A stretch of 35,344 nt of DNA from an uncultured Lachnospiraceae bacterium. GTDB taxonomy: Bacteria; Bacillota_A; Clostridia; Lachnospirales; Lachnospiraceae. Made by a program: the position numbers and the translations under genes. The notes under the pieces are model-generated. The model was not told the DNA's origin, did not search any database, and was given only the letters and a program-made list of their open reading frames with translations. The stretch covers positions 1 to 35,344 of the forward strand of contig CANOBT010000048.1 of assembly GCA_947564305.1 (NCBI GenBank), given 5' to 3'. Shown piece after piece: positions 17,126-25,963 of the stretch. The stretch's first letter is position 1; each line of letters starts with the position of its first letter.

Positions 17126-20100
17126 TCATTTCTCCAGGTATTCTTCCGGCACATTGGTAATGAAATCCGTAACCCCGGCCTCCTTCAGCTTCTCCAGATC
17201 GTATATAATGTACTGTTTCTCCTGGCCATAGAACGGCTCCCTGCTGTTCCATGCTCGCACTATGCCGCCCGGACGCCGGACCGGCATTTCTTCCACGGCT
17301 GTCCCATCCGCAGCCAGTTCATCTGCTGCTTCTGACCCTGTATTTTCCAATGCAGTTACCCTGCCGCTTTCAGACATCACTGTCCTGCCGGTTTCCAACA
17401 TGCTTTCCACATTCGGATGCAGATCATCCGCCCCGGTTTCCGGAGCCAGGCGCAGGCATTCCGCTATATCACTATGCAGGATTCCCGTGCGCACCCTGCC
17501 GTCAAGCTCCCTCAGACGGCGGACAGACTCCCCATTAAAAGAGGAATATACCACGTAATCTTCCATGCCGTATTCCGCCGCCAGGGAAAGGATTTTTTCC
17601 TCCATGCCCTCATAGGGAATGTTGCTGTTCTTCAGTTCGATATTGATCCGAATCCCCCGCTCCAAAGCATATGGTTTTATCAATTCCAGGACTTCCCTCA
17701 TGGAAGGAATACTGACCAGTCGCTGTAATAATTCCCCTTTTCCCGATTCCAACTGCCCCAGCTCCCGCCGCCAGTCCTTAAACCGCATCTGCTGCAGCTC
17801 CATTAACGTATAATCGCATACCTTTCCGCTGCCATCCATCAGGCGATCCAGTGTCTCGTCATGGAATACTACCACTTCCCCGTCCTTCGACAACTGGATA
17901 TCCAATTCCACTCCTGCCAGATCCGGCAGTTCACAGGCAGCTCTGAATGCGGCAAGCGTATTCTCCGGATACCGGTAACTGGCTCCCCTGTGCGCCCAGA
18001 TGCGGATTCCCGCATTCCGGCTTCTCCGTCTGTCCTCTGCCCTCTGCCGGGTCCTGTCCGCCAGGAAACGCTCCACCACATCTGCCATGGCAATGGATTC
18101 TTCCTCCGTCAGCTTGAAGGCATGGCCGCTGCGCCCGTTAATCCTGGATATAAACTCTCCGATCTCATAGCGCAGGCCATCTCCCAGGAAATTGGGCGTA
18201 TAAGTCTCTATTTTCGCCGGATCCTCATATCTGACCTGAAATTTCCTGGTCAGCCACCAGGGCGATTCCGCAAGGATATACCCTTTCGTGCCGGAAATCA
18301 GAAGCTGTCCCTCGGATTTAACCCCCAGGCCGGTCTTGGACGTAGCCATCCCCTCCGCATAGTCAAAATAAATCTTGGTATAGATGTCCACGCCGTTTTC
18401 CGCACGGATACTCCGAACCTTGATATCTTCATAATTCAGCCCCAGCAATTTCAAGATCGGCAGTACCGTGTAGCTGCCAAACTCCATAAAGGCTCCCCCA
18501 TACCTGACGTCCACCATCTCCCGCAAGTGAGGCGGCGTAATCCTGGAAAAGCAGGCCTCCACATCCCGTATCTTTCCTATTTTGCCGCTTTGGGCAATGC
18601 TGATCATCTGGGCAAACCCCGGACAGAATGCCGTCTTGATCCCTTCCATCAATATCAAACGCTTCTGTCCCGCGATGGAAAACAATTCTTTCGCCTGGCC
18701 ACGGGTAAGCGCCATTGGTTTCTCGCACAATACATGTTTTCCTGCAAGCAGCGCACGGCGGGAATAATCGTAATGGGTCTCATGGGGCGTGGCAATATAA
18801 ATGGCATCCACGGCACCTAAAAAAGTCTCAAAAGCTCCGCTGTAACTCTCCAGGAAATATTTCTCCCCAAAAGACTCCGCGCTTTTCCTGTGGGGATTAT
18901 ACACACACTGGACATTCACACCGCTGACATACTTTGCCTCCGAAAGAAAGCGAGGCGCAATCCGTCCGCTTCCCACCACTCCCATACGGATAATGGGGAA
19001 TTTTTCCTTACGCAGCATGGTGGAGGAAATATCCGGAGTCCTCTCCAGATAGACCACCTGGCAGTAATTTTTCAGGTAATCATATACCCCTTTCCAGTCC
19101 GACCCCAGAACGAAGATGTCCACGCCGTATTTTTGGACATCCTCTATCTTCTGCCCTTCATGATCCTCAATGATGATTTCATCCACCAGTCCGGTACGGC
19201 GGACATTCTCAATTCTCTCCAACAAAGAATCCACAATATTGAGTTTGCCTCGCTGCTCGTCATAGTGCTCCGTGGTAACGCCTACAATCAGATAGTCTCC
19301 CAATGTTTTGGCCCGTTTCAGTATATTATAGTGCCCTTCGTGGAACAAATCAAAACTACCATAGGTAATAACCTTTTTCATCGGCTTCTTCCTTTCCCTG
19401 TCTTTATCCGCCAAAACCTGCAAAACCATCCTGTCCGTACCGGCAGATACCACTTCCGGATTACCATCCATAGAGATCATTTGTGAATTTCTGCCTATAG
19501 AAACCTTTCCATCCCGTGCTTCCTTACAAAAAACCTGACGGTCTTCCCCTGCCCCAAACCGTGTAAAATCCAATGTCCCGTTCTTTATGGACATGGTAAG
19601 CACATCCCATAAATCCTGGGAAACTTCACCTAAAACTCTACATTCGGCCACTGCGCCTTCCGGTTTCTTATCCGGAAAATACTCGCATTTATTACAGCCA
19701 ATGGAGATGATGGGAAAACCTTCCTCATAATCAATCTGGTCTGCATGGTTATGCCCGTGGATATATCCCAGCAGATGTCCCGTATGCCCGGCTATTCCAA
19801 CAGAGACTCCTTCCATCCTTCCGGCATCCTTAGATGCCGTTCCCGCATCATCGGCCTCCCCGCTGCGGGCCTGGTACTCTCTGAGGATCCGAAGCAGGCG
19901 GCGGCTCCCCCGGATTTCCCTGCTCCAATAATGAAGTCTGGGCGTAGGCGGCACATGGCTGAATACCAGGACATACCAGTCCGGATCCGTATCAGCCAGC
20001 AGTCCTTCCAACCAGTCCAGTTCTTCTTCGTGAAACCCATAACGGATTTCCTCCCCGGGATCAAAGGACTCCAAAAAAAACATCCGCAGGCACTGCTCCG

Positions 20101-21073
20101 GATAATCCTGGTAATAATAACACTTCTTCCTCTCTGGCAGGTACAGTTCCCTGACTTCATTCGGTGTGAAACGCTCCGGGTTATTCCTGAAATAGTTGGA
20201 ATCATGGTTTCCGATTACATAATACAGAGGAATACCCAGACACCGGATATCATCCTGCATTGCCCTTACATAATCCCTGGTGATTTCCGCAGGCACCATC
20301 CCGTCAGTAGCATCCCCCAGATGGAGAAAGCCATTCAGTCCCACACCGCAGGCCTTCAGCGCCACCGCGGTTCTGTATAGATTTTCAACCGTCAGGCTCC
20401 ATGTTCCGTTTACGGTATAATGGTTGTCCGTCAGCAGGATAAAATTCAAGGAATCCTGGCTCTGCTTCTCAGAAACAGAGCGGACCGTGGCGATGATTTC
20501 TGCTGTCAGCTCCCTTTCCCGCCGAGTCTCATCATATTGCAATCCGGCGGCAGGCAGGTTGAAACCTTCCTCTGTATCCACTTGTCCTGTCTGCGGCAGA
20601 TGCAATGCGGTCTGCCGCTGTAAATATTCTCCTGTCCGCGGCGGCTGCAATACAGTCTGCCACTGTAAAATTTTCTCCAGGCTGAAAGAAGAGGTTCCAA
20701 CTCCGTCTTCTGCCGTTTCCATGCCGCTGCCATTCTGGCAGTACACCCTTTTTATAACAACACGAAAATATATTCTCTCCGTAAATACATAATCTTCCTG
20801 TGAAAATTTCTCTTCAGAAAAGTCGTGACGATATTGCGTCCAATTCTCTTCCGGCTCGTAGTCATAGGTATAAATATATTTTACATCCGGCTGCGGAAGG
20901 TAAGTGCATACCGCATACATATAGCGGCAGTCCGACACATGCAGGACATCACCCGGCTGCGCCAGATAAAAATGCAGGGTACATGCCCTGTCTACACGTT
21001 TTTCGGCAGTCCCGCTTTCCTTATTGATCGTATATCCGTCCGTGGCTTTCCACTCCGGCTGCCTGTCATGCAT
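17126..21073 (-). CDS. Four-domain fusion: metallophosphoesterase, TagD-like cytidylyltransferase, Gfo/Idh oxidoreductase, glycerophosphodiester phosphodiesterase
   Basis: About 1315 residues from ATG 21073, which has GGAGGGAGAG just upstream; an earlier in-frame ATG at 21124 has no such site. An N-terminal beta-rich region precedes a calcineurin-type phosphoesterase (about 210-445) with TDNH, GDATDG, GNHD, SHVPP and GHNH. Residues about 564-690 are a glycerol-3-phosphate cytidylyltransferase-type domain with GSFDLFHEGH and ISSTMLR. Residues about 695-1015 are a Gfo/Idh/MocA oxidoreductase (GVVGSGRIA, EKPMA). The last 295 residues are a GDPD-type phosphodiesterase (HRGAS, PENT, ELDIQLSKDG, FHDETLDR). 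All four keep their key motifs. Together they could release glycerol phosphate and make CDP-glycerol; the oxidoreductase substrate is unknown. Confidence 0.85.
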   Translation of the reverse strand: MHDRQPEWKATDGYTINKESGTAEKRVDRACTLHFYLAQPGDVLHVSDCRYMYAVCTYLPQPDVKYIYTYDYEPEENWTQYRHDFSEEKFSQEDYVFTERIYFRVVIKRVYCQNGSGMETAEDGVGTSSFSLEKILQWQTVLQPPRTGEYLQRQTALHLPQTGQVDTEEGFNLPAAGLQYDETRRERELTAEIIATVRSVSEKQSQDSLNFILLTDNHYTVNGTWSLTVENLYRTAVALKACGVGLNGFLHLGDATDGMVPAEITRDYVRAMQDDIRCLGIPLYYVIGNHDSNYFRNNPERFTPNEVRELYLPERKKCYYYQDYPEQCLRMFFLESFDPGEEIRYGFHEEELDWLEGLLADTDPDWYVLVFSHVPPTPRLHYWSREIRGSRRLLRILREYQARSGEADDAGTASKDAGRMEGVSVGIAGHTGHLLGYIHGHNHADQIDYEEGFPIISIGCNKCEYFPDKKPEGAVAECRVLGEVSQDLWDVLTMSIKNGTLDFTRFGAGEDRQVFCKEARDGKVSIGRNSQMISMDGNPEVVSAGTDRMVLQVLADKDRERKKPMKKVITYGSFDLFHEGHYNILKRAKTLGDYLIVGVTTEHYDEQRGKLNIVDSLLERIENVRRTGLVDEIIIEDHEGQKIEDVQKYGVDIFVLGSDWKGVYDYLKNYCQVVYLERTPDISSTMLRKEKFPIIRMGVVGSGRIAPRFLSEAKYVSGVNVQCVYNPHRKSAESFGEKYFLESYSGAFETFLGAVDAIYIATPHETHYDYSRRALLAGKHVLCEKPMALTRGQAKELFSIAGQKRLILMEGIKTAFCPGFAQMISIAQSGKIGKIRDVEACFSRITPPHLREMVDVRYGGAFMEFGSYTVLPILKLLGLNYEDIKVRSIRAENGVDIYTKIYFDYAEGMATSKTGLGVKSEGQLLISGTKGYILAESPWWLTRKFQVRYEDPAKIETYTPNFLGDGLRYEIGEFISRINGRSGHAFKLTEEESIAMADVVERFLADRTRQRAEDRRRSRNAGIRIWAHRGASYRYPENTLAAFRAACELPDLAGVELDIQLSKDGEVVVFHDETLDRLMDGSGKVCDYTLMELQQMRFKDWRRELGQLESGKGELLQRLVSIPSMREVLELIKPYALERGIRINIELKNSNIPYEGMEEKILSLAAEYGMEDYVVYSSFNGESVRRLRELDGRVRTGILHSDIAECLRLAPETGADDLHPNVESMLETGRTVMSESGRVTALENTGSEAADELAADGTAVEEMPVRRPGGIVRAWNSREPFYGQEKQYIIYDLEKLKEAGVTDFITNVPEEYLEK

Positions 21074-21129
21074 CGTATCTCTCCCTCCGCTGCAGCTCCC
21101 ATTTTTATGTTTTCTTATAACCATTGCAT

Positions 21130-21137
21130 ATATCGGC
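21130..21137 (-). promoter_or_regulatory. Candidate sigma-28 -10 element upstream of the four-domain gene
   Basis: GCCGATAT on the minus strand, 57 bases before ATG 21073, matches the flagellar sigma factor -10 exactly. The upstream element is poor: TAAA occurs at 12 bases instead of 15, and the correctly spaced tetramer is AAAT. The promoter is therefore only a candidate. Confidence 0.42.
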
Positions 21138-21290
21138 AGATATCCAAATTTTATTTTCAGTGTTATTAAATATAATATATATAATTAAAAACAAAAACAA
21201 CCTTTCCCGGCCGATATGACGCAAATGATCACATCGGCCATAAGAAACGGACAGTTGACTTGTGTAAATACAGTTTTGTTTTGTGCGTCA

Positions 21291-23132
21291 TCACTGAATG
21301 CCCATTTCACACCGGGCCTGCAGCTCTTCCAGATCTGCATCCCCCGGAAAAAAGGTTCGCAGCTGCCCGATTATTCCCAACGCGGCCTGAACTTGCCCTT
21401 GTTGTATCAGAAAGCGCACCTTTTCCTTCAGCTGAACCGCAAGAGTCTCAATTTCCTGAGATATTACAGCCTGTTCCGCCGCACTTTTCCCCGCCGCTCC
21501 GTCTGGCTTTTGCTCCGCTTCGCTTTCTCCTGCTCCGTCTGACTTCCGCTCCGCTTCGCTTTCTCCTGCTCCGTCTGACTTCCGCTCCGCTTTACTTTCT
21601 CCCGCCGCTCCGTCTGCCCTCCTCAGTTTCGGCTCTCCCGACATAACAATCCCAGACTGCTGCGGCACGCTGTCCTCCTGGTTGGTTCCATGCCCTTCCT
21701 CACCAGGCTCCGGCATCGTAAGGATTCCATATAACTGCCTGAGATGACCATAAATATCCGCCGTTTCTCTCCAATGGGAAGTCCCCTGATGTCCCTCCAT
21801 ATCTTTCCGGCTGTCCTGCATTGGCAGACTGTCCATCAGCCCTCGGAAATCCGCCTGCCACCTCACCCGTATACGCGGAATGGTCAGCGTATACCATACC
21901 TGCACCGCATCCAGCCACCACTCCAGGGTTCCCAGCCGCAGCAGGCCCTCCGCCCCCGCAGCATCATGGAGAAACAAGGCCGCGGCAAACCCCCATCCCA
22001 GTGCCTTCCGGTACTGGTAATTCTCAAAGCAGCTGTCCAGGACCACTGTCTCCTGCTTCAGCCATTCCTCCCTGTGTCCCTGGAAATAGGTCTGCCATTT
22101 CAGATACTTCTGCAGATATTTCCAGCAATCCCGATACTCCTCCAACAATCCGTTTGCAATCGCCAGGTCTCCGCATATGGATGCTTTCGCCAAATCAGAA
22201 ATGTCCGCATGCTCCAGGTAGTCCGTGCCCACCTGAATCACCTCCAGGTTGCGCTTTCCCCGGAGACGCATCCTCACCGCCGCCGCATAAAGTCCGTCTA
22301 TGTGTACGGCATTTTCCGGCCTGGAACGGTCACAGTTTGCAACCCCCAGATCCGCCATTCTGCAGGCCTCGTCCCACTCATCCATGGCGTAATACTCCGC
22401 CACAGCCTGCAGGTAATGCTTCATGCAGTGGGGATCTTCCTCTATGGCAGGCAGCAGTATGCCAAGATTCCTCCTCCGCTTCGCCATCTGCACCTCCGGA
22501 TCCTCAGAGGCATAGCCGTAATGATGGGCATAATCTTCCAGATGCTTCTCCGGATCCAGGAGTGGCCAGAGGGACTCATGAATAGGATAAAAGAACCGAG
22601 TATCCGGCCGTCGCAGTGTCATCCGGGTCAAATGGATATCCCGCCACACAGTCCCCTCCATATTTACGTAATTTCGCACAATATAAGACGCAGACTGGTA
22701 TTTTTTGTAATCCCCGCTCAAGAAAAATGCCTCGATGCCCGTGGTGTCCTCAAACCATTCATCATCATCCATGAACATGAACCACTGGCCCCTCGCCGCC
22801 CGCACCCCCACATTCCTGGCCGCTGCAAAGTCATTGCACCACTGAAATTTCAGGACCCTGTCCGCCTTCTCCTTCAGCCATCCCTGCATTTCCGCCGGAC
22901 AGCCGGTATCCGTAAGGATCAGTTCGCAGGGAACAGTCTGGCGCAGGTGTTCCAGGGACGCGACACACTTCTCTATGGCTTCCCGACGGCCGGAAACCAG
23001 GATGGATATGGTCAGCATGATTCTTTTGGCCTGGTACTGGGACGCGAAATTCTGCCTCTGGAAACTGTTTCTGTTTGCATGATTATTGTAGTGACTTCCT
23101 TTATTTTTCCTGCTCAAAGCTTTCTTCTCCAT
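21291..23132 (-). CDS. Family 2 glycosyltransferase with helical (TPR-like) C-terminal region
   Basis: A 613-residue protein. After a basic 38-residue N-terminus, LTISILVSGRREAIEKCVASL opens a GT-A domain with LTDTGCP and the metal-binding MDDDEWF. This resembles the GT2 proteins that often carry C-terminal tetratricopeptide-type helices. Residues about 190-450 are helix-rich with Ala and Leu spacing consistent with such repeats. A hydrophilic stretch (about 500-550) is built from 12-residue repeats, and a short helical C-terminus follows. The start at 23132 has only a weak ribosome site; MLTISI about 38 codons later is an alternative. Proteins of this kind commonly glycosylate flagellin or surface layers in Clostridia, but the acceptor here is inferred from the flagellar setting. 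Confidence 0.82.
   Translation of the reverse strand: MEKKALSRKNKGSHYNNHANRNSFQRQNFASQYQAKRIMLTISILVSGRREAIEKCVASLEHLRQTVPCELILTDTGCPAEMQGWLKEKADRVLKFQWCNDFAAARNVGVRAARGQWFMFMDDDEWFEDTTGIEAFFLSGDYKKYQSASYIVRNYVNMEGTVWRDIHLTRMTLRRPDTRFFYPIHESLWPLLDPEKHLEDYAHHYGYASEDPEVQMAKRRRNLGILLPAIEEDPHCMKHYLQAVAEYYAMDEWDEACRMADLGVANCDRSRPENAVHIDGLYAAAVRMRLRGKRNLEVIQVGTDYLEHADISDLAKASICGDLAIANGLLEEYRDCWKYLQKYLKWQTYFQGHREEWLKQETVVLDSCFENYQYRKALGWGFAAALFLHDAAGAEGLLRLGTLEWWLDAVQVWYTLTIPRIRVRWQADFRGLMDSLPMQDSRKDMEGHQGTSHWRETADIYGHLRQLYGILTMPEPGEEGHGTNQEDSVPQQSGIVMSGEPKLRRADGAAGESKAERKSDGAGESEAERKSDGAGESEAEQKPDGAAGKSAAEQAVISQEIETLAVQLKEKVRFLIQQGQVQAALGIIGQLRTFFPGDADLEELQARCEMGIQ
21496..21603 (-). repeat. 36-bp in-frame tandem repeat, three units plus partial
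   Basis: Three contiguous 36-base units starting at 21496, 21532 and 21568 encode a 12-residue motif of the type GESEAERKSDGA near the C-terminus of the glycosyltransferase. The middle unit differs from its neighbours at only a few bases. Confidence 0.88.
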
Positions 23133-23175
23133 TTATATGTCTTCATATATTTATATATTAATACGTTGGCAGCTC

Positions 23176-23553
23176 TCACTCCTGCTCCTGCAAAAGCGAC
23201 GCCATATTGATGCTCAGGCTTCCATATATGCCCGCTGTGATATACAGGTTCATCTTAACCGCGTAATCCATCCGGCGGCTGCCCGGGGATACCACTTCGA
23301 TTATAAAATCCGGCGCGCCTTCACAGCCGCGATCAGATAATTTGTCTCTGTCACATATAACACATATGTCAGGTTCTACCCATTTTTTATCGTCCGCCGT
23401 CAGATTTACCACGAAAGGCGCAAGCATAACTTCGCACCTGCCTCTCTGCAATTTCACATGGTTCATCAGGATATGATGAACAGCTTCCGCGCAAAAGTGA
23501 TACTGTTTCCATTCTTTACAATAGTATAAGGCAGGACTCAGGGAAATGCAAGA
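23176..23553 (-). pseudogene. Uma2-family endonuclease-like remnant with internal deletion
   Basis: The frame contains the core of an Uma2 (DUF820) protein: CEVMLAPFVVNL, WVEPDICVICDRDKL and the PD-(D/E)XK-like GAPDFIIEVVSPGSRR. The N-terminal third is missing. After YAVKMNLY the sequence jumps straight to a typical C-terminal strand (AGIYGSLSINMASLL), so the usual YWIVDP segment is deleted. A 96-codon frame from ATG 23466 remains, and the frame is open back to 23553. Uma2 proteins are nuclease-fold proteins of uncertain role, common in clostridia. This one is probably inactive. Confidence 0.72.
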
Positions 23554-23616
23554 TTAAAAACTTTCCTACTATACTCCTACCCTCCCCTTTATTCAAAAAA
23601 GACAGGAAACCAGAAA

Positions 23617-23650
23617 GGGCGGACTATGTTAAGCTTTACATAATCCACCC
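23617..23650 (-). terminator. Rho-independent-type terminator after the FRG/metalloprotease operon
   Basis: On the minus strand GGGTGGATTATGT pairs with ACATAGTCCGCCC (two wobble pairs) around an eight-base loop, followed by TTTCTGGTTT and a T6 run farther on. It lies about 77 bases past the stop of the 23727 gene and closes the three-gene operon. Confidence 0.65.
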
Positions 23651-23726
23651 TGTGTGTTTTCTCCTTTTCGTTCCTGTGGGATTCACCCTAAGTATGCAGT
23701 ACCTGCCTCAACGCCCTGTACTGGTC

Positions 23727-24800
23727 TTAAAACAATTCATAACCATAAGTAGTTTCCCCTATAGAAAGAAACAAATAACTTTTATCATAACATTTTGCAT
23801 ATTTCTCAATTAAATCCGCGTGCGATACTATCATCTCCCCTATGTTAGACAAAAGAGCTTTACCGATTGCCGTAAGGTTATCAGCCTCATCATAATAAAG
23901 CCCGTCGTCATTCTGCTTAAAAAAGATCTCGTGAATAACATATCTGCCTTTATCAACACCATAAAAACTATTTTTAGCTTTTTCAAAATTATTTTTTATC
24001 TGTTCCTCTAACTTATTCGTACCAACAATAAGCTCAACATATTTCTCTAAATTTATACCTCCCCCTTTATTAGCCGGAACTTGAAAATAAAATCCCCCAC
24101 ATGTTATTATGGAACCACATAGTGCAAAACTTTTTAACTCAACATCACCTTCCGCGCTAACACCCCTATTATCTGGTTCTGAAGCAGATTTTCCTCCCTC
24201 AAAAGGAAGCCCGGGCTGAAAGCTTATCTCAATATCATCTCTACATTTATATGTAAAATGAGTCCAGTTTTCGGCATTATCCTCAATATATGATACAAAC
24301 TTCTCTATAAAGTCTAAAATATCCGGCTTAAGTGATTCCTTGTTGCAATGATACTGTTCATAGAATAACTCCGGATCAAATTCCGAAATATATCCCCGTT
24401 CTATTCTGATTGTATAATTATTCCGAATAGTTTCAGCATACTCGTCAAAAATGTCAAAGATTTCGGCTATAAGATACATAATGCGCTCATATGCTCTAGA
24501 TGGCCCAATATCCTTTGATGATTCAAAGGCAAAGGGAATCCTTTTAATTTCTAAATATAGCTCTTCATTCTGGTCATTCATCATTCTTATATCTGCGGTG
24601 CAATGAGTTCCATCTTTTAAAATATAAGGCGCCCGCATGGGATTTAATGAAAATAATAATTCCTGCGCCTTATCTGCCGGCTCCTTATCAGGGCAGCCCG
24701 CAAACTTATAGTTTTTCTCTTCAAGCATATCCATCAATGTTTCCGTGCACTTATAATTACACTCCTTGGTTTTGCAATTTTCACAATAAGAAAAATACAT
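23727..24800 (-). CDS. Cys-rich protein with PD-(D/E)XK-like motif, third gene of putative defence operon
   Basis: A 357-residue protein from ATG 24800, which follows AAGAGGAGA by six bases; a longer in-frame start at 24986 would overlap the upstream gene and lacks such a site. Residues 6, 9, 14 and 18 are cysteines spaced CxxC-x4-CxxxC, a likely metal-binding knuckle. D70 followed by ELYLEIKR (E84, K86) fits the D-x13-ExK pattern of PD-(D/E)XK nucleases, but the match is short and unproved. No close family is recognised. The start is 45 bases past the stop of the FRG gene, so the two are co-transcribed. A nuclease effector is one reading; a zinc-binding structural protein is another. Confidence 0.68.
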   Translation of the reverse strand: MYFSYCENCKTKECNYKCTETLMDMLEEKNYKFAGCPDKEPADKAQELLFSLNPMRAPYILKDGTHCTADIRMMNDQNEELYLEIKRIPFAFESSKDIGPSRAYERIMYLIAEIFDIFDEYAETIRNNYTIRIERGYISEFDPELFYEQYHCNKESLKPDILDFIEKFVSYIEDNAENWTHFTYKCRDDIEISFQPGLPFEGGKSASEPDNRGVSAEGDVELKSFALCGSIITCGGFYFQVPANKGGGINLEKYVELIVGTNKLEEQIKNNFEKAKNSFYGVDKGRYVIHEIFFKQNDDGLYYDEADNLTAIGKALLSNIGEMIVSHADLIEKYAKCYDKSYLFLSIGETTYGYELF

Positions 24801-24844
24801 AGCTGGTCTCCTCTTCGTATATAATAAATCTTTGTTAGACACCT

Positions 24845-25963
24845 CTACATAACCACATTCTCCATATCCTGCGAAATGCTCTGCATATCCGGATACAGAT
24901 TCCCCCGTCTTGCCCCGGTCTGCATCAGCTCCTTCGCCACCCTCTGGGGATTCACAATCTGAATCCTGTGCAGACAGGGCATGCACTGGGGTATATATTC
25001 CATTCCCCCGAAAGGATAGGAACCGCTTATCTTTTCTATCCTCCTCATCTGGACATCTGGTATATAATAAGGAAATACAGTAAACACTCCCTTTTGTATC
25101 TTGATTCTCTGGCTATGGTATGGATGGATAATCGCCAACGGTGGGAGCTTCCCCATCTCTACCGGAACCCCGTCAGAATAGTATCTCAAGAGCAGATAGA
25201 AAAAGGGGTTCATTTCAAAGGTGCGCAGGGCTTCCTTCATATGGCCTTTATATGACTTCCTGATCATTTCCAGGGCCGACAGGCCAATCATGGTGTTCAT
25301 GTTTTTGTCCTGCTCATCAGCCATATTATAATATATTCCGCTCTTTGCCTCCTTCTCCAGTTCCCTCCAGATGTCCTTCGCCAGAGACTCCGCACCTTCA
25401 GCCTCCAGCGCTTTCCGGATCAGTCCCTCCCTGTCTTCTTCCTGCTTTACAAAAGAATCGTACACCGTCTTATTCAGCTTTACCGGCTGCAGGATCCAGA
25501 TAACAGGATCCGCAACCCTGCACTTTTCCTTTATCTCCAGGTCCTTTACCGGTGTGATAAAAGATTCCAGGGCAAACTCCAGGGCAACTGTGAGGGATTC
25601 ACTCCAGTCCATCAGCCTGGTTTTTGTAAAAAAATGCTGCATCACCTCCTGCCATTCGATTACGGTCTGGGGCATGCGGTAGTCCACATTGTCGTAATTC
25701 CGTGACATGAAGCTCTGGAACCGGTATTCTTCCCGGAGGTGGTTATTGCTGTAAGTCATTCCATCATTGTACTGATATTTTGTTCCCCTGAAAATACTGG
25801 GTTCCAGGCTGAAAAAAGAGCGGGCATTCCCCCTGAACCACATAATCGGACTTTTATCGCCCTCCTCCTGCTGAATCTCCGTTTCTATGCTTTTAATATG
25901 ATGGTATATTTCAGACAGGCTCTCCGCATATCGTGTTTTAGCCCTCTTTTTTGCATGCCCCAT
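24845..25963 (-). CDS. FRG-domain protein
   Basis: A 372-residue protein with the FRG domain signature: MWFRG at 41-45, LEPSIFRG at 53-60, and the core TRLMDWSESLTVALEFAL at 115-132, which matches the family pattern R-L-L-D-W-T followed by a helix with Ala and Phe. FRG proteins are found near phage-defence and toxin genes and are thought to be enzymes; the activity is not established here. The start at 25963 has GGAGG seven bases upstream. The gene overlaps the end of the metalloprotease-like gene by 26 bases, which indicates coupled translation and a shared role. Confidence 0.87.
   Translation of the reverse strand: MGHAKKRAKTRYAESLSEIYHHIKSIETEIQQEEGDKSPIMWFRGNARSFFSLEPSIFRGTKYQYNDGMTYSNNHLREEYRFQSFMSRNYDNVDYRMPQTVIEWQEVMQHFFTKTRLMDWSESLTVALEFALESFITPVKDLEIKEKCRVADPVIWILQPVKLNKTVYDSFVKQEEDREGLIRKALEAEGAESLAKDIWRELEKEAKSGIYYNMADEQDKNMNTMIGLSALEMIRKSYKGHMKEALRTFEMNPFFYLLLRYYSDGVPVEMGKLPPLAIIHPYHSQRIKIQKGVFTVFPYYIPDVQMRRIEKISGSYPFGGMEYIPQCMPCLHRIQIVNPQRVAKELMQTGARRGNLYPDMQSISQDMENVVM

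Noticed and set aside
21744..23210. Long plus-strand open frame (488 codons) opposite the glycosyltransferase
   Set aside because: It is the mirror of a well-supported GT2 gene, has His/Pro/Leu-rich non-protein composition, no motif and no ribosome site.
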